A stretch of DNA of 64,000 bases. Source: Gautieria morchelliformis (taxonomy: Eukaryota; Basidiomycota; Agaricomycetes; Gomphales; Gomphaceae). Location: contig WHVA01000064.1 in the NCBI GenBank assembly GCA_015179125.1, forward strand, positions 1-64,000, given 5' to 3'. Below are positions 9,295 through 19,637 of the stretch, piece after piece (the stretch's first letter is position 1; the number at the start of each line of letters is the position of its first letter). The notes beneath the pieces are model-generated. The model did no database searches. It was not told the DNA's origin and saw only the letters and a program-made list of their open reading frames with translations. The translations under genes and the position numbers were made by a program.

Positions 9295-12200
9295 ATGCCT
9301 GCATTTCTCAGGGATCCATCTACCCCAGAGAGCAACCGTCGGCGGGTGCGTGAAAGTGCGAGGGAGGGGCAGGAGGTAATGACACCACCCAGTCATCGGA
9401 GAGCGCGTCGGAGAGCGCATATTGGAGCTCAGAACCAGCCACCCCCTCCACCACCGCCTTCTGCCATCCCTCACCCTCCTTCTAGAAGCAGTGCAGCCGA
9501 TCCTTTTCAACAACCTGTGGCAGGGCCATCACGTCCACCAATGCCTGCGGGGCCATCACTTGCTCCTGATCCCAGTCCTACAGAGCAGGTGGCAGCCCTT
9601 CGTGCTCAGTTAGCAGTTATCACACCATGGCAGCCCCTGAGAGGACATAGGCCAGACCCTGTACAGCCAGCTCCATTGCACCCTCCTACGCTTGCGGGGC
9701 CATCATATCCACCTGATCCCAGTCCTCGAGAGCAGGTGGCAGCCCTTCGTGCACAGTTAGCAGCTATCCCACGATTACAGCCCCTCAGAAGAAATAGGCC
9801 TGACGCTGGACAGCCAGCTCCTGTAGCAGGTTCTGCAGCAATTGCTCAGTTGTGTGCTCAGGTGGCTGGAATTGGACAACCTGTAGTAGGCTCTACAGCG
9901 GTGGCAGATTTGCGTGCTCATGCTGCTGGGTTACAGCCTATCCCAGCACAGCCCTTGGGAAGACACAGGCAGGCACCTTTACAACCAGCTCCTAGACCTC
10001 CTGTAGTAGGTTCTGCAGCAATTTCTCAGTTGCGTGCTCAGGCGGCTGGAATTGGACATTTGGCAGTAGGCTCTACAGCGGTGGCAGATTTGCATGCTCA
10101 CACTGCTGGTATACAGCCTATCCCAGCACAGCCCTTGGGAAGACCCAGGCAGGCACCTTTACAACCAGCTCCTAGACCTCCTGTAGTAGGTTCTGCAGCG
10201 GTCGCAGCATTGCGGGCTCAGGCTAATGCAGTAAGACCAATGCCTCGGCTACTCCCTGCACTTCTGCGGCCTCTTCAGCGACTGCCTGCACCTCCTCAGC
10301 CTCCTCAGCCACTCCCTGCTCCTCCTCAGCCTCCTCAGCCACTCCCTGCTCCTCCTCAGCCTCCTCAGCCACTCCCTGCACCTCCACAGCCTCTTCAGCC
10401 ACTCCCTGCACCTCCTCGGCCTCCTCAGCCACTCCCTGTACCTCGGCAGCATCCTCAGCGACCTCCTCCTCCTGTTCCACTTGGTCACTCTAGAATAATT
10501 GAGGCAGATGTGCAGCGTCATGATCTGGGTCCCATGGTTATTCCCTGCCCTGACTGTGGAGCATTACACTGGATGGCAGAACGCCTGCAGAGATCCTCAA
10601 ATCGGCGGCCCACATTTGGTGATTGCTGTATGGAAGGAAAGGTGCAGCTTCCAGAGCTGCCAGTGCTCCCTCAGCCATTGAGACGGCTCTTAGAGGGCCA
10701 GGACCCTGAGGCCAAACAGTTTCGCAAGAACATCAGGCAGTACAATGCTGCATTTGCATTCACTTCCTTGGGAGCCGACTTTGATCTAGATTTGCTTCGG
10801 GAGGGTCGTGGTCCATATGTCCTCAAGCTGCAGGGCGAACTGTATCATATTCATGGCTCTCTCATCCCTAACCCTGGGAGGCAGATACAGTATGCCCAAC
10901 TTTATATATATGATCCAGCATTGGCTTTGGCACAGAGGAACACGCGTAACCCAGGTCTGTCTCCAACTATCATGGGAGACTTGCAGGAAATGCTCCTCTT
11001 ATGCAATCCTCATGTTCCCATATATAGACAAGCGGCTGAGAGGCTCAGAGCTCAGGGACAGAATGGTGAGATCCGGGCTAGGCTCACGTACAGGGAACAC
11101 AGGGATCCTAGGAGGTATAATATCCCTACTGCGGATGAGATTGCGGTGGTTCTTCCTGGAGATGGCATCAACCCTGAACCTAGGGATGTTATTGTCCAGC
11201 TCAAAGGTGGACGCTTTCGAAGGGTATCCGATATGAATCCAAACTATGCCTCTCTTCACTATGTCTTGCTCTTTCCCAGGGAGAGTTGGGGTGGCAACCT
11301 GGTATTCGCTATCGCCAATTACCAGACGGGCGTGAGCGAAGTGGGCGTGTCACCCAAATTCAGTTCCATTCCTATCGTCTCTTCCAGAGAACAGAAGAAC
11401 CTACAACACTCCTGCACGCTGGCAAATTATTCCAGCAGTACATTGTAGACTCCTGGGCCGCTGCAGAGCAAAGCAGGCTGTGGTGGATCAGGACAAATCA
11501 ACACACTCTCCGTGCTGAGATGTATACCCAGATGATGGATGCCTTTCATCGCAATGACAATGACAGAGATCCAAACAACTTGGGCATAAGATCCATTCTG
11601 CCTGCCACATTTCAGGGGGGACACGGGACATGCAGGAAAACCTGCAGAACTCTCTGGCCATTTCAAGGAAGTATGGTGTGGCAGATCTCTTTATTACCAT
11701 GACTGCCAATCCCAACTGGCAGGAGGTATTGGATGCATTGTTGCCCGGACAAACTCCTCAGGACAGGCCTGACCTGGTGTCGCGGGTGTTCCAGCTCAAA
11801 AAGAAATACCTCATTGACTTGATCGTCAAGGAAAAGATTTTTGGAGAAACCGTCGCTCGCGTCCACACCATTGAATTCCAGAAAAGGGGACTCCCACACA
11901 TGCATATTCTTATCTGGTTTGAAAGAGATTCCAAGATCAGACATCCACATGAGGTGGATTCAATGATTTCGGCAGAGTTCCCTGATCCAGAGACTCATCC
12001 TGTCCTCTACCAGTTGGTCTGTGAGCTGATGACACATGGTCCCTGTGGACAAATGAATCCAAACGCACCCTGCATGGAAAATGGCAAGTGCAAGAAAAAC
12101 TTCCCAAAGCCATTCTGTGAGGAAACCAGTCTGAATGAGGATGGATATCCAAAATATCGTCGTCGCAATGATGGAAGGCTGCACAATGTCAGAGGTGACA

Positions 12201-14647
12201 TGCTGGACAACAGATGGGTTGTGCCATACTCTGCTCTGCTCTTGCTCAAATTCTGGTGTCACATCAACCCTGAGCTCACCATCAATGTGAGGTGTATCCA
12301 GTATATCCACAAGTATCTCTACAAGGGCCATGATCGGACCACCATGGAGTTTGGTCGCACCCAGGATGAAATTAAGCAGTACCTGGACGCTCGCTATGTC
12401 AGTGCTCATGAGGCCTGTTGGAGGTTGCTGGAGCGGGAAATGCACACCCAGGTGCCTGCAGTCATGGCACTGCCAGTCCATGAAAAGGACCATCACACAA
12501 TCATCTTTGATCCCAACCAGGATGTGGACAACATCCTGGAAAGGGCTGAGGCAAAAAAGACACCGCTCATGGCTTACTTTGAGGCCAATGATATCTACCC
12601 TGAAGCACGTGATCTGCTCTATGTGGAGTTTCCTGAGCATTTTACCTGGCAAGCACAGGAAAAGGTATGGACACCACGCCAAAGAAGTTTTAGCATCGGT
12701 CGCCTTCACTTTGCAAACCCTAAATCAGGAGAGATATTTTTTGTGCGCACTCTCCTCACAGTGGTCAAGGGGGCTAGATCCTTTGAGGAGCTTAGGTCGG
12801 TGGATGGCATACAATATGCTACTTACAAGGAGGCCTGTCGTGCAAGGGGACTTCTGGATGATGATCAGGAGTTGAGGTTGTGTCTCCAGGAAGCCAGTGG
12901 CATGAAAACAGGTGCTCAGCTCAGACATCTCTTTGCCACCATCCTTGGCCATTGCAATCCATCGGGCCCCGGCAGATTATGGGATGGCTTCAGGGAGCAC
13001 ATATGTGATGATCTCAGACATCAGCTCCAAATCAGACATGGTATGCAGAATCCACAGGACGATCAGGTTTATGATTTTGGCCTCTTTCTCTTGGAAAAAA
13101 TCCTCCAGCAGGGTGGAATGTCCTTGAGCAGCTTTGATGATATGCCTCGGGTGGCAGGCGAGTGGGAGGCCCTCATTGGAAACAGGTTCATAGCTGAGCA
13201 GAGGGACTATGACCCTGTTGCAGAGAGGGACATAGCTGATGAGGAGGTTCCCAGGCTGAATGAGGGGCAAAGGTCTGCGCATGATCAGATATTACGGTCG
13301 GCACTGACCAGAGATGCTCATGGGAAACCTGATGGACAAATGTTTTTTGTCACTGGCTCAGGTGGTGCTGGGAAATCATTCACTTGGAACACTCTAATCC
13401 ACTCCTGTAGAGCAGAGAGCCTCATTGTGATTGCAGTAGCCTCATCTGCAATGGCTGCCCTTATCCTCACTAAGGGTACAACCTCTCATAGCATGCTTGG
13501 AATTCCAATTCCTGTCCATGAGCGCTCTCTCTCCTTCATCACAAAGAACTCTGACAAGGCTGACATGCTGACACAGGCCAGTCTCCTCATCTGGGATGAG
13601 GCTGCAATGCAGCATCGCCATGCCATAGAGGCCATTGACAGGACACTGAGGGATTTCCTTGACCAGCCTGACAGACCCTTTGGTGGCATCACAGTCGCCT
13701 TTGGAGGTGACTTTCAGCAGACTCTCCCAATTGTCCCTAAAGGCTCCAAGGAGGATATCGTGGGAGCTACCCTTCAGAAGTCATATCTGTGGCCAAAGAT
13801 CAGGGTCCTCCATCTGACAGAGAACATGCGGGTGAGAAATGACCCTGACAGAGCCAGGTTTGCAGAATGGCTGCAGAATGTGGGCCAGGGAAAGGATCTC
13901 CCACTAGATCATACGTTCTCACTCCCTCCTCACATGGTTTGTGGCCCTGGAATTGAACATCTGATCCAGGAAATATACCCTGGCATTGGCAATCAAGTCC
14001 CTGCCCAGGACAATTACTTTCTGGAGCGTGCCATCCTCTGTGCCAGAAACACTGAGGTCAATGAGATCAATTCCATGGTGTTTAGGGAGTTTCCAGGTGA
14101 TGCTCAGGTCTTGCACTGCACAAATTCCATTGAAGAATCCGACGATATAGATTGGTATCCTGTGGAGTATCTGAATTCCATAGAGATGGGCTGTCTTCCT
14201 CCTGCTCGCTTGGAAGTCAAGCCTGGAGTGCCTCTGATGCTGTTGCGCAATTTGGATCAGAAGCAAGGACTATGCAATGGGACAAGGTTGCGGTTGGTGA
14301 GGATAAGCATTAGAGTGTTGGAGGTCAGGATCATCTCAGGTCCATGTGCAGGAAATATTGCTTTCATCCCCAGCATCATCATTAAGCCATCAGAGGGAGA
14401 GTTGCCATTTGTGCTGCAAAGGAGGCAGTTTCCAGTGCGTTTGGCATTTGCAATGACCATCAACAAGTCTCAGGGACAGTCTTTGGGTACGGTTGGGCTG
14501 GACCTGAGATATCCAGTGTTTGGACATGGTCAGTTGTATGTTGGTGTATCAAGAGGGACCAATTGGAACAGAGTCAAGGTCTTGCTTGAGGAGGGTTTGG
14601 ACACAACCAACATAGTATATAAAGATGTATTACTTAGAGCTCCTTGA
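9295..14647 (+). pseudogene. Helitron Rep-helicase (copy 1), split by two frameshifts
   Basis: This encodes the rolling-circle replicase that nicks the element and unwinds it. The first 400 residues are Pro/Ala-rich with PAPPQPPQPL repeats. Next come a CPDC-type zinc-binding motif (about residue 415) and the Helitron N-terminal domain. In the last open stretch (11630-14647, 1005 codons) the HUH motif HMH is at residues 90-92, the two-tyrosine motif YIHKY at 225 and 229, Walker A GSGGAGKS at 576-583, and Walker B WDEA near 655, as in Pif1-type helicases. The start MPAFLRDPSTPE is shared with copy 2. Compared with copy 2, single bases are missing near 11280 and near 11615, shifting frame twice. 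All catalytic motifs are intact. Confidence 0.88.
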
Positions 14648-14837
14648 TTTTTTAATATCCACTTCTCTTGATATGGTTTATGTGTGTTACTTGATTTTAC
14701 TTGATGCAAATTGGTTACTTTTATTTTCCCCAATGCACTTGACCTTACTGATGCGTTTGACCTACACCCCCGCGCGAAGCGCAGGTACCCACCTAGTTAC
14801 ACTATATGAAAGTGCCTCAGTGGGTTGTGGGCGCACT

Positions 14838-14872
14838 GCTGACAAATAATATTACGTAAAAATTATGTCAGC
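14838..14872 (+). promoter_or_regulatory. Stem-loop with TAATATTAC at Helitron 5' end, unit 6
   Basis: GCTGACA (14838-14844) and TGTCAGC (14866-14872) form a 7-bp stem around TAATATTAC (14847-14855). This is nearly identical to the site at 2154-2188. Confidence 0.5.
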
Positions 14873-14963
14873 GGCGAGCGGCGCAGCCGCCAGCCCCTGG
14901 CAGTTCATGCCGATCTGTGGGCTCCAGCGCTCAACCCTGCGCTGGCAACGAACACTGCGCAGC

Positions 14964-15018
14964 GGTCACGTGACCCATTCGCGCATGGTCCGTGCACGAC
15001 GCTCGCGCACGGTATAAA
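14964..15018 (+). promoter_or_regulatory. Internal Helitron promoter, unit 6
   Basis: GGTCACGTGACC at 14964-14975 and TATAAA at 15013-15018. The downstream leader is cut by the nested element 120 bp later, so transcription from here to the Rep-helicase frame would have to cross 3.3 kb of inserted DNA. Confidence 0.5.
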
Positions 15019-15317
15019 GACTGGGCAACCGCTCAGTTCACCTCCCACGTGTCTCTTGCTTTAGGCCTACCCTGTGCTACTGGGGCTTTCTGTTTCTGGC
15101 TGTGGGCTCCTGCCAGGAAGACCCTGCCGCTGGAAGTTTGTCCACGGACTGGTCCCTGGACACACCCATGGACCCACTAACCCTATGACGCCCTCAAATT
15201 ACCATAGTACCCAGCAGGCATGGTCGCCCACAGCACCCACAATGATTATGTGATGTTATATTTCCTAATATAGTATAATTAATAGTAGCAGAAAAAACAA
15301 GTGGCGTTAGCGGGCAT

Positions 15318-15800
15318 ATGCAGGTTGACGCTGCTGTTATACCTTGTGTCCTGGAAAAGGACACACGGGAAATGGAAGCTCTGGAAGCTATGTTTCCAGA
15401 AGACGATGGAATTGTTCAATATATCAAGCCCTTGGACAGGCATACGTACCTTCGATATGTGCTTTCTCATGAGGTTACTGTGGAATTGGTCAAGAAACGC
15501 GAAGGGTGTCCTCATTCGGAGGCCAAAGCAATGGTCGACGCTAGTTGGGTATGGGGTGGTGCAATACATCCTCTTGCAACGGGTACCGCAGGTGAAGATG
15601 TCAATGTGGAATACATGAACATGGTACGCTCTAAGCATCAGGACTCGTTCGACATCCAAGCTGGCGCAACTAAAGGGAAAGGAATCCTCCCAGGTGAGCA
15701 ACGTGACCATTGTTCATTCACAATCAAGGAGGAGGAACAGGACCTTTCGATAGGGACGAAGGCAAGTCCCGAAGGCAATGAAATCATTGTCATAGACTAA
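15318..15800 (+). pseudogene. Gene fragment, possible RTC4-like C-terminal domain
   Basis: An open frame of 160 codons with ordinary, non-repetitive composition. Its central part (about residues 35-85, containing YLRYVLSHEVTVEL and then VWGGAIHP) resembles the end of RTC4-like domains found in many agaricomycete proteins. The tail is acidic and low in complexity. The match is from memory of the family, is partial, and the N-terminal part of any such protein is missing. It starts 170 bp inside the left inverted repeat, so it is probably a transduced fragment. Confidence 0.35.
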
Positions 15801-16139
15801 TCAATTGCGATGAGTTATAGGTACTGTACTTCGCCTTATTCTCGTCATCGTGATCCTGCAATTCTTTATTTCTTGCGCATCCATTCATATCTCCATGCTT
15901 GCTCAGCCTTATTCTTGTCATCGTACGATCCTGCAATTCTTTATTTCTTGCACGTCCACTCATGCTTCCATGCTTGCTCACTATCAATCAGCTGTATTTC
16001 TTGATGTGCTCTGCTCTATCTTTCGATACCTATCCTTAGATTGTATGCCTCGCTTTCTACCATCTGCCGATATATTCTTGATGCTGCTATGTTGTTGCCA
16101 TGCGATAGCGAGCACGACAGGTGGGCGCTGACCGCGTCT

Positions 16140-17690
16140 CCAGGGGCTTTCTGATCCATGTACATTAGTTGGATTGAATACCTTCCAGAAATCCCTCAAC
16201 TCAGCAATATTCGCGTCCTTTCCAGGCATCGCCCCCTCTCCAATCCCCACTCCGCCCACCCCCATGCTTAACCCCCCACTCACTCCACCCATCCCATACT
16301 CAAACGCAACACCCTCAGCCCCTGAACCTGCACCGCCTGGCAAGGCCCCTGGGGCAAAGAACGAAGCGCTCTTGTTCATCTCTGCAGCAACAACCGGGTC
16401 ATCAAGACTCATGAGCCCAAACACGTTAGAGACACCTCCGGGTGGGGCGAGGGGCGCCGTTCCTGCGCTGAGGCTCGGGTCGTGGTGTTGTCCATGCTGT
16501 GAGCCATGCAGCATGCTATGATTCTGCTGTGATCCCTCCACGAACTGGAGCGTGTGCGTGAGAAAACGTATACTCCCCCGCGCGCTGCTGTAGTTGGGCT
16601 TGGGGTGATGCACTAAACTGGAACATTCGGCTGGTGTCGAACGTGAAGTCTGGAGTGTGTGTGTGGACATTATTGTGCTGCTGCTCATGTTGTTGCTGTT
16701 GCTCGTGCTGCTGCTGCTGCTCCCCCAGCTGACCGTGCGGTCCCTGATGCCCCTGATGCTGCTGTTGTCCCCCCATGAACCCATCATACAAGAACCCCGA
16801 GGTGCCAAAGGCTCCCGGATCTGGCCCTCCCCAGCGAGAAATGCATCGAAGCCCTTATTAGGAGGGTCCAGGTATGGGGCAAGGTGTGACGCATGTGGGA
16901 TCTGATGTAAGTGTGCATGATCGTGGTCGTGCTTGGTGAAGGGTGCGTGAGGGTGCTGGGGCTGTAAAGTGCAAGTCGGTGAATAACAGCATAGTGAGGT
17001 AAGGCACCGAAAAACAAAAGTGAACAATTGAGTGAAAGAAGTGCAAAGCGGATAATATTGGCAATAAAAACCAAAAATAAATCAAACTGAATTTTGCAAG
17101 GTTAGACCTACCGATCCATTACTTCTCACGTCCAACGCCTGTGGATACAGCGGTATAGTGAAATGAAGGGGCTCAGGAAACAGCGCAGCCTCGCTGCTCG
17201 TGTCAGCACTCGTAGATACCCCGACGCCTACGCCCACACCACCACAACCAACTCCCTGGAGCCCGCAGGAGCACCTGCCGTGGGGTGGGGGGCCATAGAA
17301 GGCACTGTGGGTGGCACAAACAAATCGTGGGTGTGCTGATGTGCGGGATGTTGGGGATGTGGATGTGGATGTTGGGCACGGTGCTGCTGGGTGTGTGGGT
17401 GTGGGTGCAAACGGACAAGTGATGTAGACGAGGGCGCCACCGGCATCGAGCCAATCGACGAAGTATGGAAGAGATTGAGGAAGGTATGGAGGAAGTGGAG
17501 GCGCGGCGTGCATCAGAGACCTTGGTGTACGTGCATTTGGAGTTGCGCTGGAGGCATTTGCCTAAGGGTGGAGATAGGGCATGTGTCCATGTCGGGCGAC
17601 CGCGGGGGAGAAAGGGTAAAGCAGCGGAAAGAGATGAAAGCAAAAGAATGAAAATCAGGAACCAGGGACGCAAATAAGACGGAATGAATG
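16140..17690 (-). pseudogene. Remnant of a Zn2Cys6 fungal transcription factor gene
   Basis: Minus-strand coding pieces in alternating frames. Near 17500-17560 the sequence CLQRNSKCTYTKV looks like the second half of a Zn(II)2Cys6 cluster, just after a good acceptor (CCTTAG). Downstream pieces are rich in Gln, His, Ser and Pro, as in activator tails (QQQQHEQQ near 16700), and then include NIAELRDFWKVFNP near 16180, close to a DFWK motif of basidiomycete factors. Frames change repeatedly and the first half of the cluster is missing, so this is a degraded fragment. Exons cannot be set with confidence. Confidence 0.45.
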
Positions 17691-17739
17691 CCACGCACCA
17701 TGAGCATAGCGGTAGCAGTCGTATCAGCTTCTAGAAACT

Positions 17740-17919
17740 GAAGGAGGGGGACCTTAACATGCAGAAGGTTTTTAAACGCGATCCTAACTTCGAAATGAGG
17801 ACGAACAGACAGACCTGGTATATGATGCTTTTACCCGATGCCGTGCTCGTAGATACGATTACGTTTCGTGACTGTCGTATGTTAACCAAGATAGAACATA
17901 ATGCGAACACCAAAGACAC
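17740..17919 (-). pseudogene. Helicase motif I fragment (Hrq1/DEAD-box-like)
   Basis: A 60-residue minus-strand piece contains RNVIVSTSTASGKSIIYQV. This is helicase motif I with its Q-like context, as in RecQ4/Hrq1-type and DEAD-box enzymes. Nothing else of the helicase is present. It lies between the transcription factor remnant and the CxC5-like piece, inside the nested element. Confidence 0.45.
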
Positions 17920-18019
17920 ATACCGACACCATTTTGTGGACCAAATTGCAGAAATAAAGGGAGCAAAGCTATAGAGCGGGAGTAGAATCCAGCGAGTTCT
18001 GCCTCAGATACCTCTCAAG

Positions 18020-18281
18020 CGATCCACTTAAAGGATTCCCATAGAAGCCGTGTCGTATCATCGTCCAAACTGAGGGTGTCTCAGATGAAATAGTGGATAT
18101 GAATTGGGAGTTGGTGGGGAGGATCCTTAATATCTGAATGTTGATTCCATTGGATGCGTGCTTTCAGGTGTCGAGCCAGATCAACAAAAGTGACTAGCTC
18201 ATCAAATGAAATCGTGTTTGCAAGCAATGGTGTTGCCAGGAGGAGATGAATGAGCGAGTATTGGGGTGAATTTGGAGCCAT
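18020..18281 (-). pseudogene. CxC5-like (KDZ-associated) N-terminal fragment
   Basis: A minus-strand frame starting at 18281 reads LLLATPLLANTISFDELV, then FVDLARHLKARIQWNQ, then PPHQLPIHIHYFI. After one in-frame TGA it continues with a DTLSLDDDTTRLLWESFK-like stretch. This order resembles the N-terminal part of CxC5 proteins encoded in fungal KDZ transposons. It starts about 160 bp inside the right inverted repeat. The assignment is from recall of the family and is tentative. Confidence 0.4.
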
Positions 18282-19637
18282 GGAGGGAAAAGAGTGAATA
18301 TACTAGAGGAGAGAGGACGTTGCCGCCACTACGTCGCAGTGTGAGGCCATCGTCGTCGTGAGCGGCGGCGGCTAGCAACACCCACAGTGGTCCTATGTAT
18401 TACTAATATTAGGGTTAGGTGGCCCACGGACGTGTCCGTGGACATTCTTCTTGCGGCCGGGTTGCTCTCGCTCCTGCTATGGCTCTTTTGCTTGCTCTGG
18501 CTCTGGTGCTGGCTTCCTTCTTTTGGTAGTATGTTTTATCCTTTGCCTTTTTTTATTTTTTTTATTTTTTCGCTTTTTTTAATTTATTTTTCCCAAATTT
18601 TTTTTGCAAATAGATATCAATGAATAGTGTTTTTTTGTTTTTGGTTTTTTTTTTATGTATTGTAACATATGTATTTTATTTTGTTTTTTCCTAAATTTTT
18701 TCGCAAATAGATATAGATTAATTTGCCAGACCCTGCTACACAAGTTATTATTTTAATATATATGTATATTTTTTTGCAATTTTTTCGAAAATGGACAGTG
18801 CAGCTGTGCTCCTCACAGAGTGTTCACAGTCATGTGACCTCCTTGACCAATTTGTCAGGGACGCGAGTGGCGCAGCTGGCCCAAACCGGTCTCACCGGTT
18901 CCAGGGCTCGAAGCTGTGCTGCACGGGCAGAACGCTGCACAGCCGCTTCTGCGCATGCTCTCAACCCACCACTACCCTCCTCTCCTCTCTTCCCACCAGC
19001 TCTAGATAGACAATATAAATTGTGTGAGAGTGAAATAGATAGCCTATATAGTGTAGAGCACAAAAGATCTCTTCCCAGGGAGATCTCTGCTTTGAACTAT
19101 TGGGGTTGACCTCTTCAGTGGGGCAGCCTTTTCTCTGCTAAGGAGCCAGGTAGTCATCCCAGGCTGCCTTAGAGGGAGCCACAATTGCATTGCAGTTCTT
19201 TTAGTGTTGACTTGCACTACTGGTGGCTGAAGAAGACATCTCCCCAGGACCAGGACCAGGACCAGGACCTTTTACTGGAATTATTCCAGTTGGATAGCCG
19301 AAGAAGACTTGGATATTTTCAAACAATTTCCCCGTCCCTTCCTTGGTATGTATATATTTCTCTGTGGTCTGGTGTGAGCCATCTGACATTTATTTATTTT
19401 ATTTTAAATGGGGGATCATAAATTCCCTTGACTTTGCCTAACAAACAAATTCTCAGTCCCATCCTTAGTACATATATATTTCTCTGTGGTCTGGTGTGAG
19501 CCATCTGACATTTATTTCTTTTATTTTAATTAGAAATTAATAAATTCCCCTGACTTTGCCCAAGAAAAATTAACAACAGCTGCATCTGCTTGCAAATGTA
19601 AGTTGAATTGTGGTAGCTTGATTGTTCTGCTAAGCTT

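Larger units (their letters stand above)
8144..14796 (+). mobile_element. Autonomous-type Helitron, unit 5 (full length, 6.65 kb)
   Basis: It begins TCTAAGAG right after CTAG of unit 4 and ends with hairpin plus CTAG at 14793-14796. Between the ends are an origin-like stem-loop with two TAATATTAC copies, tandem 144-bp exon-intron modules (8419-9140), and a long Rep-helicase reading frame (9295-14647) broken by two frameshifts. Unlike the short units it lacks the GGTCACGTGACC and TATA pair in its 5' kilobase and has a CATCCC-rich stretch instead (8346-8372). It looks recently active but is not itself intact. Confidence 0.85.
15139..18444. mobile_element. Inverted-repeat element, probably KDZ-type remnant, nested in Helitron
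   Basis: The ends are inverted: TGTCCACGGAC at 15139-15149 and GTCCGTGGACA at 18434-18444. Each is followed inward by a second GTCC/GGAC block and a (C)TAACCCTA motif (about 15174-15182 and 18411-18418 as its complement). The right end has a near-perfect palindrome (CCACGGAC-GT-GTCCGTGG). Just inside the right end is a minus-strand fragment resembling the CxC5 cysteine-cluster genes that travel with fungal Kyakuja-Dileera-Zisupton transposons. No transposase is seen and no clear target duplication was found, so the superfamily is an inference. Confidence 0.5.

Noticed and set aside
10223-10521. Minus-strand frames rich in Glu/Ala/Val or Arg/Leu (also 20224-20534)
   Set aside because: They are antisense of the Pro-rich repeats of the Helitron protein.
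14797-15138. Unit 6 start as a stand-alone truncated Helitron unrelated to the 19-25 kb copy
   Set aside because: Once the inverted-repeat element is removed, the length and order match the complete neighbour, so one interrupted Helitron is the simpler reading. The alternative is not excluded.
17203-17694. A secreted protein with a signal peptide, from the minus-strand frame starting MAFIPSYLRPWFLIFILLLS
   Set aside because: The hydrophobic start lies in a likely intron that ends at CCTTAG; the coding part that follows looks like a Zn2Cys6 cluster piece.
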